Assembly: GCF_009901565.1 (NCBI RefSeq)
Contig: NZ_WXEW01000001.1
Span: forward strand, 744,001 to 808,000
Length of the DNA: 64,000 nucleotides
Direction of reading: 5' to 3'
Origin: Herbidospora solisilvae
Lineage (GTDB): Bacteria; Actinomycetota; Actinomycetes; Streptosporangiales; Streptosporangiaceae
The notes under the pieces are model-generated. The model was not told the origin of the DNA. It saw only the letters and a list, made by a program, of their open reading frames with translations, and did not search any database. The position numbers and the translations under genes are program-made. Below, piece after piece: positions 32,610 through 40,657 of this stretch; within the stretch, counting starts at the first letter, position 1; each line of letters opens with the position of its first letter.

Positions 32610-33485
32610 ATGATCAGCATCCGCTCCCTTCTCGTCGGCGCCCTGCTGGCGCCGGCCCTGCTCGCGCCCGCCGCCCTGCTCCCGGCCTCGGCGACGGCGA
32701 AGGCCGTGCCCCAGCTCGTGGCGGTCAGGGCCGACCGCCACCCCGGCGTCGACCGCCTCGTCTTCGAGTTCCGCAACGGGCTGCCACCCACGCGGATCGC
32801 GGAGTACGTGCCCAAACTGATCGCCGACGGATCGGGCCACACCGTGCCCGTCCCCGGCGCCGCGAAGCTCGCCTTACGGTTCTTCGACGCCCGGGGTCAC
32901 GACGACACGGGCGGCTCGACCTACGGCGCCTCCCGGCGGACGTACGCGCTGCCGGGCGTCATCCAGGTCGTCAACACGGGCGACTGGGAGGCGACCCTGT
33001 CGTTCGGGGTGGGGCTGGCCAAGAAGGTGCCCTACCGGATGTACACGCTGACCAAGCCGAGCCGGATCGTCGTCGACTTCACGGTGGGCTACCGCACCGT
33101 CCCGGTGAAGGCCTACTTCCTCGACCTGCCCCGCGAGCCGAAGCTCAAGGCGGTGTCGCGGCCGGTGATCCCGCCGAGCACCGCCCACGGCGCGCTCCAG
33201 CGGCTGTTCGCCGGGCCGACGGCGGCCGAGCGGGCGAGCGGGCTGCGCTTCGTGAACTCCGGCGCGACCGGTTACAGCAAGCTGACCGTCACGAACAAGG
33301 TCGCCCGGGTCTACCTGACCGGGAAGGTGAAGAGCGGCGGCGCGACGTTCACCGTCGCCAACCACCTGAACGCGACCCTGAAGCAGTTCCCGACGGTGAA
33401 GTGGGTCAAGATCTACGACGCGGCGGGCAAGACCCAGCGGCCGGGCGGCAACAGCGACTCGATCCCCGAATCCCTGGAGCCGTGA
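32610..33485 (+). CDS. Secreted AMIN-like and GerMN-type protein
   Basis: A 291-residue exported protein with a signal peptide (residues ~1-31, LLAPALLAPAALLPASATAKA). Residues ~35-165 look like the actinobacterial AMIN-like domain (VDRLVFEFRNGLP, PSRIVVDFTVG). Residues ~168-285 look like a GerMN domain (VARVYLTGKVKSGGATFTVANHLNATLKQFPTVKWVKIY). Such proteins bind cell-wall material or partners rather than act as enzymes. ATG at 32610 has GGAGAG upstream. It follows the CHAP gene in the same direction, consistent with a wall-maintenance group. Confidence 0.75.
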   Translation: MISIRSLLVGALLAPALLAPAALLPASATAKAVPQLVAVRADRHPGVDRLVFEFRNGLPPTRIAEYVPKLIADGSGHTVPVPGAAKLALRFFDARGHDDTGGSTYGASRRTYALPGVIQVVNTGDWEATLSFGVGLAKKVPYRMYTLTKPSRIVVDFTVGYRTVPVKAYFLDLPREPKLKAVSRPVIPPSTAHGALQRLFAGPTAAERASGLRFVNSGATGYSKLTVTNKVARVYLTGKVKSGGATFTVANHLNATLKQFPTVKWVKIYDAAGKTQRPGGNSDSIPESLEP

Positions 33486-33528
33486 GTATTTGTCCGCAGA
33501 CGGCCGCGGGCTTCCGCGGTTTCCTGGA

Positions 33529-33554
33529 CCCCGTCTCAACCCAACCAGACGGGG
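33529..33554 (+). promoter_or_regulatory. Hairpin overlapping the ribosome-binding site of the RTX-like gene
   Basis: CCCCGTC (33529-33535) and GACGGGG (33548-33554) form a 7-bp stem whose right arm includes most of the GGGGGA ribosome-binding site of the gene starting at 33564. It may be the terminator of the preceding gene, or may limit translation of the next one. Confidence 0.35.
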
Positions 33555-33563
33555 GAAAATCAC

Positions 33564-34070
33564 ATGTCATTCGCACAGCGTGTCCTCACCGCCTTAGCGC
33601 TCGCCGCGGCGAGCCTGGTGATGGTCACGAGTCCCGCGCAGGCGGCGGCGGTCACGTCCGTCCACGTCTCGGGAAAGACGCTCTTCATCGTCGGCACCGG
33701 AGACGAGGACATCGTCAACGTCAGCTTCTTCCAGGGGGCGCTGACCGTCGACTCCAACTCGCAGATCGTCGTGGGAGCAGGGTGTACCACGTCGGGGACG
33801 GTGGCCCAGTGCTCCAGCGCCGTCCAGTTCCTGGACGTCTCGCTGCTCGGGGGCAACGACACGTTCACCAACGAAACAGCGCTCCAGTCGGCCGTGCGGG
33901 GCGGCGCGGGCCTCGACGTCCTGAACGGGGGCCCGGGCCGTGACGGGCTCAACGGGGGCTCCGACGACGACATCCTGAAGGGCAACGACGGAATCGACAC
34001 CGCGAACGGGGTCGGCGGTTTCGACAAGTGCACCGCCGAGACCGAGACGGCCTGCGAGGCCGACGCCTGA
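33564..34070 (+). CDS. Small secreted RTX-like calcium-binding protein
   Basis: A 168-residue exported protein with a signal peptide cleaved near residue 27 (SPAQAAA). The C-terminal half has degenerate nonapeptide RTX repeats (GGAGLDVLNGGPGRDGLNGG, then GSDDDILKGNDGIDT), which bind calcium in a parallel beta-roll. Two cysteine pairs (GCTTSGTVAQC and KCTAETETAC) may form disulfides. At this size it is a minimal RTX module with no enzymatic domain; role unknown, perhaps structural or matrix-associated. Confidence 0.8.
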   Translation: MSFAQRVLTALALAAASLVMVTSPAQAAAVTSVHVSGKTLFIVGTGDEDIVNVSFFQGALTVDSNSQIVVGAGCTTSGTVAQCSSAVQFLDVSLLGGNDTFTNETALQSAVRGGAGLDVLNGGPGRDGLNGGSDDDILKGNDGIDTANGVGGFDKCTAETETACEADA

Positions 34071-34090
34071 TCGGCGATCGGAACACCGGA

Positions 34091-34121
34091 GCCGCTCCGC
34101 GCCACTCGTGCGCGGGGCGGC
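34091..34121. terminator. Bidirectional hairpin between the RTX-like gene and the nitrogen-starvation cluster
   Basis: GCCGCTCCGCGC and GCGCGGGGCGGC pair over 12 positions with one G-T wobble and a 7-base loop. It lies between converging genes, 20 bp after the RTX stop and 3 bp before the glycosyltransferase stop. Confidence 0.7.
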
Positions 34122-34124
34122 CGT

Positions 34125-35168
34125 TCAGTGGGCCCGGTAGAACTCCAGGTGCGCCTCCGCCGCCTTGCGCCACGTGTGCCGGGCGGCCAGCGCCCTCCCG
34201 CGGGCGAGCCGTTCCGGCGACGGGACCGTCACCGCGTCCCGCAGCGCCGCCGCGAGCGAGGCGGGATCGGTCGCGAACAGGGCCGCGCCGGTGAAGACCT
34301 CGCGGAAGACGGCCAGGTCGCGGACGACCAGCGGCACCCCGGCCGCCAGCGCCTCCATCGCCGCCAGGCCGAAGCCCTCCTTCGTCGACGGGAACGCGAA
34401 CGCCGCCGCCCCCGCCACCAGGCCGGGCAGGTCGTCGTGGGGCACCGGGCCGAGCACGACCGGCGCGACGCCCAGTTCCGCCGCGCGGCTGTCCCACGCC
34501 GACCGGTAGGCCCGGTAGTCGAACAGCGTCTCGCCGCCCGCGACGACCAGCGGATACTCCGGCAGCAGGGCGTGCGCCTCGAGCAGGTCGAGGGAGCCCT
34601 TGCGGGGTTCGATGCCACCGACCGTCAGGACGTACCGGCCGAACCGGGCGCGCCACGGTGATCCGTCGGCCGTCGCGAAGCGGGCGGCGTCCACGCCGTT
34701 GGGGATGACCGACGCCGAGATGCCCCACCCCTGCGACAACTCGGCCGCCACCGCCGACGACACGCAGATGTGCGCGAACGGTTCGACCAGGGCGCGTTCG
34801 TGGCAGGCCGCCAGCTCGGGCGTGGTGAAGTGGTCGATGTGGTGCACCGTCCGGACGCAGCGCCCGACGGCGTTGGCGGTGATGCAGTCCTGGGCGTGCA
34901 CGACGTCGTACGCCGACGACGTGAAGGCCTCGCGCAGCAGGTCGATCGAGCGCAGGACCCGCTCCCCCACCGTCTCGCCGGGCACGTCGGGGCAGTCGAC
35001 GATGTGCACGGGCACCCGCACCCCCCGGTGGAAGCGGCGGTCGCCGCCGCGTCCGAGCGCCCACACCTCGGCTTCCTGCCCGAGGTCGGCCAGCGCCTCG
35101 GCCAGGGCCAGGGTGTGCACGACCCCGCCGCGCGGCTTGGTCGAGTAGGTCAGCAGCGCGATCCTCAT
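34125..35168 (-). CDS. MSMEG_0565-family glycosyltransferase
   Basis: A 347-residue GT-B (family 4-like) enzyme. It opens with MRIALLTYSTKPRGGVVHTLALAEAL, characteristic of the MSMEG_0565 family, and has the donor-site pattern EGFGLAAMEALAAGVPLVV near residues 263-281. It is the last gene of a leftward cluster matching the conserved Nit1/nitrogen-starvation set of mycobacteria and cyanobacteria. The acceptor is unknown. Its ATG overlaps the stop codon of the upstream nitrilase-like gene (ATGA). Confidence 0.9.
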   Translation of the reverse strand: MRIALLTYSTKPRGGVVHTLALAEALADLGQEAEVWALGRGGDRRFHRGVRVPVHIVDCPDVPGETVGERVLRSIDLLREAFTSSAYDVVHAQDCITANAVGRCVRTVHHIDHFTTPELAACHERALVEPFAHICVSSAVAAELSQGWGISASVIPNGVDAARFATADGSPWRARFGRYVLTVGGIEPRKGSLDLLEAHALLPEYPLVVAGGETLFDYRAYRSAWDSRAAELGVAPVVLGPVPHDDLPGLVAGAAAFAFPSTKEGFGLAAMEALAAGVPLVVRDLAVFREVFTGAALFATDPASLAAALRDAVTVPSPERLARGRALAARHTWRKAAEAHLEFYRAH

Positions 35169-35986
35169 GCCCGGTACGCCTCCGGCCGCCGTTCGCCGAT
35201 GTGCCGCAGCACCCGCCGCGCCTGGGCGATCTCGGCCGCCACGTCGAGGGAGGCCACCGCGAGCCCGGCCTTCGACCACGTCCGCGCCAGGATGTCGCCG
35301 CCCGGGCCGACCACCTTGGCCTGGCCGAGGAAGCGCATGCCGCCCATCGCGCCGGTCTGGTTCGACGAGGCCAGCACCACCTGGTTCTCGGCGGCGCGGG
35401 CGCAGTCGTACAGGTCGAACAGGCGCGACTGGCGGTCCTGGGCCATGCGCGGGGCCCGGTTGGTGATGCTGGTGGGCCACGCCGACAGGCAGGCGACGAT
35501 CTGCGCGCCGTCGAGCGCCAGCGACCGGGCCGACTCGGGGAACGTCTTGTCGTAGTCGATCAGCATGCCGATCCGCCCGGCCGGGGTGTCGAACGCGTCG
35601 AAGCGGTCGCCGGGCGAGTAGGCGGCGACCTCCCCGGCGGGCAGGTGCACCTTGCGGTGGCGGCCGAGCACGCCGTCGCCGCTCACGCAGACGGCCGCGT
35701 TGTAGCGCGACTCCCCCTCGGCCTCGCAGTAGCCGACGCAGACGACCATCTCGGCGGCCAGTCCGGCGACCCGCTTGATCAGCGCGTCGTCGGGGTCGAG
35801 CGCGGGCGGCAGCGCGTCCGGGTCGGGGTGGCGCAGGTCGGCGAGGTAGCCGCCGAGGGCGGCGTCGGGCAGCACGAGCAGCCCGACGCCCTCCTGGCGC
35901 GCGTCGGCGATGAGCTTGGCGACCCGCTGGAGGTCGAATTCCAGGTCACGGCCGAAGTGAGCGGAGGCGGCGGCGATGCGGAGCAC
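35165..35986 (-). CDS. Nitrilase-superfamily protein lacking the catalytic Cys and Glu (probable pseudoenzyme)
   Basis: A 273-residue carbon-nitrogen hydrolase fold, clearly paralogous to the next gene upstream. Of the Glu-Lys-Cys triad only the lysine remains (HRKVHLP). The glutamate position reads LVLPDAALGGY (Asp) and the nucleophile position LIDYDKTFPE (Asp instead of Cys). The reading frame is intact with normal codon bias, so the protein is probably made and kept as a non-catalytic partner or regulator, or works by another chemistry. GTG at 35986 is the start; three bases separate it from the active paralogue's stop codon. Confidence 0.88.
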   Translation of the reverse strand: MLRIAAASAHFGRDLEFDLQRVAKLIADARQEGVGLLVLPDAALGGYLADLRHPDPDALPPALDPDDALIKRVAGLAAEMVVCVGYCEAEGESRYNAAVCVSGDGVLGRHRKVHLPAGEVAAYSPGDRFDAFDTPAGRIGMLIDYDKTFPESARSLALDGAQIVACLSAWPTSITNRAPRMAQDRQSRLFDLYDCARAAENQVVLASSNQTGAMGGMRFLGQAKVVGPGGDILARTWSKAGLAVASLDVAAEIAQARRVLRHIGERRPEAYRA

Positions 35987-35989
35987 GGG

Positions 35990-36814
35990 TCACGATCCTG
36001 CCGCATACGCCTCGGGACGGCGATCCCGCAGATGCCCCATCGACCGCCGCGCGGCGGCCAGCGCCCCGGGCACGTCCACGTCGCAGACGGCGACCCCGCC
36101 CTCGACGCCGGTCGCGGCGAGGATCTCCCCGCCCGGTGCGACGATCTTGGCGCGGCCGACGAACCGCAGGTCGCCGAACGAGCCGGACTGGTTCGACGAC
36201 ACCCACACCACCTGGTTCTCCAGGGCCCGCGCCTGGTCGAACAGGTCGAACCGGCGGGTCCACCGGTCGTCGGCCAGATCGGGCGCGGGGTCGGTGCGGC
36301 TGGCGGGCCAGGCCGACACGCAGACGACGATCTCCGCGCCGTCGAGGGCCAGCGTGCGGGCCGACTCGGGGAACGCCTTGTCGTAGCAGATCATCATGCC
36401 CATGCGCCCGGCCGGGGTGTCGAAGGCGGTGAAGCCGTCGCCGGCCGCGTAGCTGCGGTCCTCGCGGAGCGGCTGGTGGACCTTGCGGTGGTGGCCGAGG
36501 ACGCCGTCACCGGTCAGGCAGACCACGGAGTTGTACCGGGCGTCCCCGTCGGCCTCGCAGTACCCGGCGCAGATCACCAGGTCCCCGGCGATGGCGGCGA
36601 GGCGCTGGAGCTCCGGGCCGTCGCGGCGCAGCGCGGGCGGCCCGGCGGCCGAGCCGCCGAGGTCGGCCAGGTAGCCGCCCAGGCACGCCTCGGGCAGCGC
36701 CAGCACCGACACGCCCTGTGAGCGGGCCTGCGAGGCCAGGACCCCGATCGTGGCGAAGCACGCGTCGAGGTCCCGGCCGAAGGGGGCGGCGACGGCCGCC
36801 AGCCGAATGGTCAT
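35990..36814 (-). CDS. Nitrilase-superfamily hydrolase, catalytic copy (Nit1 cluster)
   Basis: A 274-residue enzyme with a complete triad: Glu in LALPEACLGGY (near residue 42), Lys in HRKVHQP (near 111) and Cys in MICYDKAFPE (near 145). The superfamily hydrolyses nitriles, amides or carbamoyl compounds; the substrate of the Nit1-cluster member is not known to me. It shares about half its residues with the adjacent pseudoenzyme copy, including the C-terminus DRRPEAY, so the pair arose by tandem duplication. The extra subunit could form mixed oligomers with this one. Confidence 0.92.
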   Translation of the reverse strand: MTIRLAAVAAPFGRDLDACFATIGVLASQARSQGVSVLALPEACLGGYLADLGGSAAGPPALRRDGPELQRLAAIAGDLVICAGYCEADGDARYNSVVCLTGDGVLGHHRKVHQPLREDRSYAAGDGFTAFDTPAGRMGMMICYDKAFPESARTLALDGAEIVVCVSAWPASRTDPAPDLADDRWTRRFDLFDQARALENQVVWVSSNQSGSFGDLRFVGRAKIVAPGGEILAATGVEGGVAVCDVDVPGALAAARRSMGHLRDRRPEAYAAGS

Positions 36815-36823
36815 GCGTCCTCC

Positions 36824-38254
36824 TCAGGCCGTTCCGAGTCCGGTGACCGCGCCGTGCACGCCCTCCGTCACCACCCCGTCGGGCCAGCGCAGCCGCACCC
36901 CGCTCCCCGTCACGAGCTCGCCGCACTCCGCGCCGGCGGCGGGCCCCGCGGGCAGCGCGGGACCCCCGGCGGTCAGCATGGCGAAGCCCGGGAAGCAGGT
37001 GAGCCAGTCGCCCATCGTCACCCCGGCGGGCCGGGGCACGCGGGCCGGTTCGAGCACCGCGCCGCAGCCGCCGGCCTCGGCCAGCATGCCCAGGGTCCCG
37101 GCGATGCCGGCCATGGACACGTCCTTGGCCGCCGCCGGCCGGGCCGCGCCGACCGCGCCGAGCATGGCGCGCAGCTCCTCGGTCGTCCGGGTCGAGGTGG
37201 AGTCCCACTGCCGACCGGTGTAGCCGCTGCGCCACCGGCCGCCGAGGTCGGCGGTCAGCCGTACCCGATGGCCCGGACGCCCGCCCCCGCCGGGCACCGG
37301 CGACGCGGCGCGCCCGAGCGCGGTGACCGAGAGCGCGGCCGGCACCCCGAGCTGGGTGTGCCCGCCGAGGATCGGCACGTCGTAGGCGCTGGCCGCGCGC
37401 CGCAGCCCGGTCAGCACCCGCGCCGCGAACGAGGCGTCGCGGGCCCCGAGGGCGTCGAGCAGCCCGACCGGGGTCGCCCCCATCGCGGCGAGGTCGTTGA
37501 CGTTGACCAGCACCGAGCACCATCCGGCCCAGTCGGGGTCGCGTTCGACCATCGAGGGCAGGATCGCGTCGCACGCCGCGACCACGTCGCTGCCGGGCAC
37601 CGGCGCGCCGTCGTCGCCGACCCAGCCGCGCCCGCCGGGCGAGAGCCCGCGCAGCAGCGGCCCGAGCGCGGCCTTCCCTTCGGCGGCGCGGGCCAGCCGC
37701 CCGATGGGCCACCGCATCGTGTGGTGCGGCCGTCCGGCGACGCGCACCGCCCGGACCGGCCGCCAGCCGAGCCGGGTGAACAGCGGGACGGCCCGTTCCT
37801 GCACGTCGGCCTCGAACCGCAACACGCCCGCGTCCTCGGCGTACGCGCACGCCGCCCGGACCAGCGCGGCCCCCACCCCGGGGGCCACGCGCCGCGCCGG
37901 GTCGACGACGAGCCGGGAGCCGCGCCACCAGCCGATGTCGGGCCCGTCGGTCTCGGGCCCGAGCCGCACCCCGCCCAGCACGGCCCCCGAGGCGTCCCGG
38001 GCCACCAGCACGACGGTGCGCGGGTCCTCGTCGCGGTGGTCGAGGTCGTCGTCCTCGAACAGGCCCTGCTCCTCGACGAAGACCCGCCGGCGGAGCAGCC
38101 GGTAGGCGTACAGGCAGCCGCGGTCGGCGGTCGCCTCGACGACGAACCGGGCGGGCGCGGCCCCGGTCGCCCCGAGGAGCGCGGGCACGTCGAGCCCGCG
38201 GGCGGCGGCGGGCCCGGCCGAACCGGTGAGCAGCACGTCGCAGACGGAGGTCAC
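36824..38254 (-). CDS. GNAT acetyltransferase fused to an AIR-synthase-like domain (MSMEG_0567/Sll0786 type)
   Basis: A 476-residue two-domain protein. Residues ~35-175 are a GNAT fold (RLLRRRVFVEEQGLF, RLVVDPARRVAPGVGAALVRAACAYA with the acetyl-CoA loop, VQERAVPLFTRLGWRPV). Residues ~190-470 resemble PurM/AIR-synthase ATP-binding proteins (VNVNDLAAMGATPVGLLDALG, AAAKDVSMAGIAGTLGMLAE). This architecture is specific to the nitrogen-starvation cluster. It presumably acetylates, and phosphorylates or activates, the cluster's small-molecule product. GTG at 38254 lies four bases after the radical SAM stop codon. Confidence 0.85.
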   Translation of the reverse strand: MTSVCDVLLTGSAGPAAARGLDVPALLGATGAAPARFVVEATADRGCLYAYRLLRRRVFVEEQGLFEDDDLDHRDEDPRTVVLVARDASGAVLGGVRLGPETDGPDIGWWRGSRLVVDPARRVAPGVGAALVRAACAYAEDAGVLRFEADVQERAVPLFTRLGWRPVRAVRVAGRPHHTMRWPIGRLARAAEGKAALGPLLRGLSPGGRGWVGDDGAPVPGSDVVAACDAILPSMVERDPDWAGWCSVLVNVNDLAAMGATPVGLLDALGARDASFAARVLTGLRRAASAYDVPILGGHTQLGVPAALSVTALGRAASPVPGGGGRPGHRVRLTADLGGRWRSGYTGRQWDSTSTRTTEELRAMLGAVGAARPAAAKDVSMAGIAGTLGMLAEAGGCGAVLEPARVPRPAGVTMGDWLTCFPGFAMLTAGGPALPAGPAAGAECGELVTGSGVRLRWPDGVVTEGVHGAVTGLGTA

Positions 38255-38258
38255 GCCC

Positions 38259-39317
38259 TCACCCGCCCGCCGTGGCCAGGGCGCTGCACGCGCCGCAGGC
38301 CGCGCAGCCCGCGCCCTGTTCGGCGCCGGTCATCCCGGCGCCGCGCAACATCGCGGCCACTCTCTCCGTCACGTCGCGCACCAGGTCCTTCGACGGCGCC
38401 GGTACGCCGTCCCGCCGCGCCAGCGTGCCGGCGAGCGGCCGGTAGGGCACCACGAAGGGGTAGACGCCGTGGGCGATCAGCTCGGAGGCCCCCGCGACGA
38501 TCTCGTCGGCCGACTCGCCCAGCCCGATCAGCAGGTAGGTCGACACCCGGTTGCGGCCGAAGACGCGGACCGCCTCGTCCCAGGCGGCCCAGTAGTCGGC
38601 GAGGGGTGTGCGCGCCTTCCCGGGCGTCCAGCGCCGCCGGACCTCGTCGTCGAGCGACTCGACGTGGATGCCGATCGCGTGCGCCCCGGCCCGCTTCAGC
38701 TCCGCGATCCAGGCGAGGTCGGCGGGCGGCTCGCACTGCACCTGGATCGGCAGCCCTGGCACGGCGGCCAGCACGGCCCGGACCGACCGCGCCAGCACCC
38801 TGGCCCCGCGGTCGGGCCCCGACGTGGTTCCGGTCGTCATGACCATCTGCCGCACCCCGTCGAGCCGGACCGCCGCGGCGGCCACCTCGGCGAGCTGCGC
38901 GGGCGTCTTGGCCGCCACGGTCGCGCCGGAGGCCAGGGACTCCTCCACGGCGCAGAACCGGCAGCGCTCCTCCTCGGCGTACCGCACGCAGGTCTGCACC
39001 ACGGTCGTGGCCAGCACGTCGGCGCCGTGCAGCTTGGCGATCTTCTCGTAGGGCACGCCGTCGGCGGTGGCCAAATCGTAGAACCGGGGCCGGCGCACGG
39101 CCCGGACGGCCACGCCCATGTCGGTGCCGCCCAGGTAGAGCCGCCCGTCGCGGACGACATAGGGGCTGGCGGGGTCGAGGGGCAGCGCGGCGTTGGCGCC
39201 GTCGACGAGCAGGTGCCCGTCGTCCGACGGACCGGCGCCCCCGGTCCGCCGTACGGGCGCGTCGAGCCGGACCCCCCGGATGGCCACGTCGACGCGGGTC
39301 GAGACGCGGTCGGTCAT
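38259..39317 (-). CDS. MSMEG_0568-family radical SAM protein
   Basis: A 352-residue enzyme. Its iron-sulfur motif is non-standard: QTCVRYAEEERCRFCAVEE gives Cys-x8-Cys-x2-Cys (near residues 109-121) rather than Cys-x3-Cys-x2-Cys, as in this family. A further cysteine group near the C-terminus, GCAACGACSAL, could hold a second cluster or metal. The reaction is unknown. The ATG overlaps the stop of the upstream Sll0783-like gene (TGATG). Confidence 0.9.
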   Translation of the reverse strand: MTDRVSTRVDVAIRGVRLDAPVRRTGGAGPSDDGHLLVDGANAALPLDPASPYVVRDGRLYLGGTDMGVAVRAVRRPRFYDLATADGVPYEKIAKLHGADVLATTVVQTCVRYAEEERCRFCAVEESLASGATVAAKTPAQLAEVAAAAVRLDGVRQMVMTTGTTSGPDRGARVLARSVRAVLAAVPGLPIQVQCEPPADLAWIAELKRAGAHAIGIHVESLDDEVRRRWTPGKARTPLADYWAAWDEAVRVFGRNRVSTYLLIGLGESADEIVAGASELIAHGVYPFVVPYRPLAGTLARRDGVPAPSKDLVRDVTERVAAMLRGAGMTGAEQGAGCAACGACSALATAGG

Positions 39318-39829
39318 CAGAACATGTACGTCGAGTTGATGACGGCGCCCTTGCGGGTGTAATGGATCAGCGCGTCCTGGACGTCGAGCGGGTGCGTCGG
39401 GATGACGCCCTCGATGAGGTCCTCCTCGCGCGCGCCGTGCAGCGACAACCCGAACCGGCAGCAGAAGACCTTGCCGCCCTCGGCGATGAACGTCTTCAGC
39501 GAGTTGTTGATGTTGTGCTCACCGGGGAACGCCGAGTTGCCGGTCGTCGGGAAGCCCCGGGTGGCCAGGCAGTTCAACGACCCTGGTCCATAGAAGTAGA
39601 TGGCCGACTCGAAGCCCTTGCGGAGCGCCCGGGTCGCCTGGAGCACGGCCACGAAGCTGACCGACGACTCGTGCGCGATGCCGTGCACCAGCGTGAAGTA
39701 GGTCTCGCCCTCCTCGGCCTTGTAGTCGGGGAAGACCTTCGTCTCGCCGTAGAGGCTCGACCCGTCGGGCAGCGACGGGTGGGGGATCTCGGTGAGGCTG
39801 GCCTGCTCCAGATCGGTCAGTTCAGTCAT
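39317..39829 (-). CDS. MSMEG_0572/Sll0783-family nitrogen-starvation response protein
   Basis: A 170-residue, DsrE-like small protein and a hallmark of the Nit1 cluster; in Synechocystis sll0783 is strongly induced by nitrogen starvation. The pattern YFTLVHGIAHESSVSFVAVLQATRAL and the central GKVFCCRFGLSLHG with a Cys-Cys pair are visible. DsrE folds often carry sulfur or bind small ligands, but no function is proven. ATG has AGGAGCAACCC upstream. It is unusually poor in Pro/Ala for this genome, as expected of a conserved core protein. Confidence 0.9.
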   Translation of the reverse strand: MTELTDLEQASLTEIPHPSLPDGSSLYGETKVFPDYKAEEGETYFTLVHGIAHESSVSFVAVLQATRALRKGFESAIYFYGPGSLNCLATRGFPTTGNSAFPGEHNINNSLKTFIAEGGKVFCCRFGLSLHGAREEDLIEGVIPTHPLDVQDALIHYTRKGAVINSTYMF

Positions 39830-39838
39830 GGGTTGCTC

Positions 39839-40657
39839 CTATCCGTAGAGCTTCTCGAAGGTGTCGTGGAAGACCAGCCGGGCCAGCTCGCCGTCCCCCA
39901 CGGCGGCGCTGAGCCGGGCGTGCTCCCCGGGGTGGTCGCCCCAGGGTTCGTCGCTGGCGAACAGCAGCCGGTCGTGGCCGAGGCCGCGCCGGTCGATCTC
40001 CTGGGCCAGCCAGCGCGGGGCGAACCCGATGGCCCAGGAGAGGTCGGTGTAGACGCGCTTGCCGGCCGCGATCCAGTCGAAGAACCGCGACCCGGCGAGC
40101 TTGATGTGGCCCGACGCGCCGCCGCCGAAGTGGACGAGGTGGATGGCGACGGCGTCGCCGTACCGCTCGACCAGGTGGGCGATCTCGTCGACGTCGGAGG
40201 CCGCGCCGGGCGAGGTGTGGACGTGTACGACCAGGTCCCCGTCGCGGGCGACGGTGAAGATGCGGTCGAGCAGCGCCCGGCAGGAGGGGTCGGCGGGGCG
40301 TCCGCCGAGCAGGAAGCTCAGCTTCAGCGCCCGGACTCCGGGTTCGCTGGCGAGGGCGAGCGCGGCCAGTGTGCGCGACTCGTCGGCGGGCAGCGGCGAG
40401 ACCCAGAGCCCGGCCCTGATCCGGTCGTCGCGGGCCGCGGCCTCGACGCAGAGGTCGTTGAAGGAGAACGCGACGGCCGGGTCGGGCACGCCGTAGTTCG
40501 GGATCACCAGCGCCCGCTCGGTGCCCTCGCGGTCGAGGTCGCGCAGGAGCTCGGTGATGGTGGCGCGGGCGCCGACGTCGGGCCGGACCGGCGGCCCGCC
40601 GTAGAAGGGGTAGGCGGGCAGGATCCCCAGGTGGCGATGGGCGTCTCTGGTGATCAT
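39839..40657 (-). CDS. Amidohydrolase-family protein (TIM-barrel metal hydrolase)
   Basis: A 272-residue amidohydrolase-2-type protein. [11 protein letters not shown] at the start carries the metal-binding His-x-His, HVHTSPG near residue 135 and VHFGG near 162 supply further histidines, and ASDEPWGDHPGEH near 235 supplies the catalytic aspartate. These enzymes hydrolyse or decarboxylate cyclic or amide compounds. The family is not in the core Nit1 cluster I know, so it may extend the pathway here. Its ATG overlaps the flavoprotein stop by one base (TGATG); 9 bp separate its end from the Sll0783-like gene. Confidence 0.8.
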   Translation of the reverse strand: MITRDAHRHLGILPAYPFYGGPPVRPDVGARATITELLRDLDREGTERALVIPNYGVPDPAVAFSFNDLCVEAAARDDRIRAGLWVSPLPADESRTLAALALASEPGVRALKLSFLLGGRPADPSCRALLDRIFTVARDGDLVVHVHTSPGAASDVDEIAHLVERYGDAVAIHLVHFGGGASGHIKLAGSRFFDWIAAGKRVYTDLSWAIGFAPRWLAQEIDRRGLGHDRLLFASDEPWGDHPGEHARLSAAVGDGELARLVFHDTFEKLYG

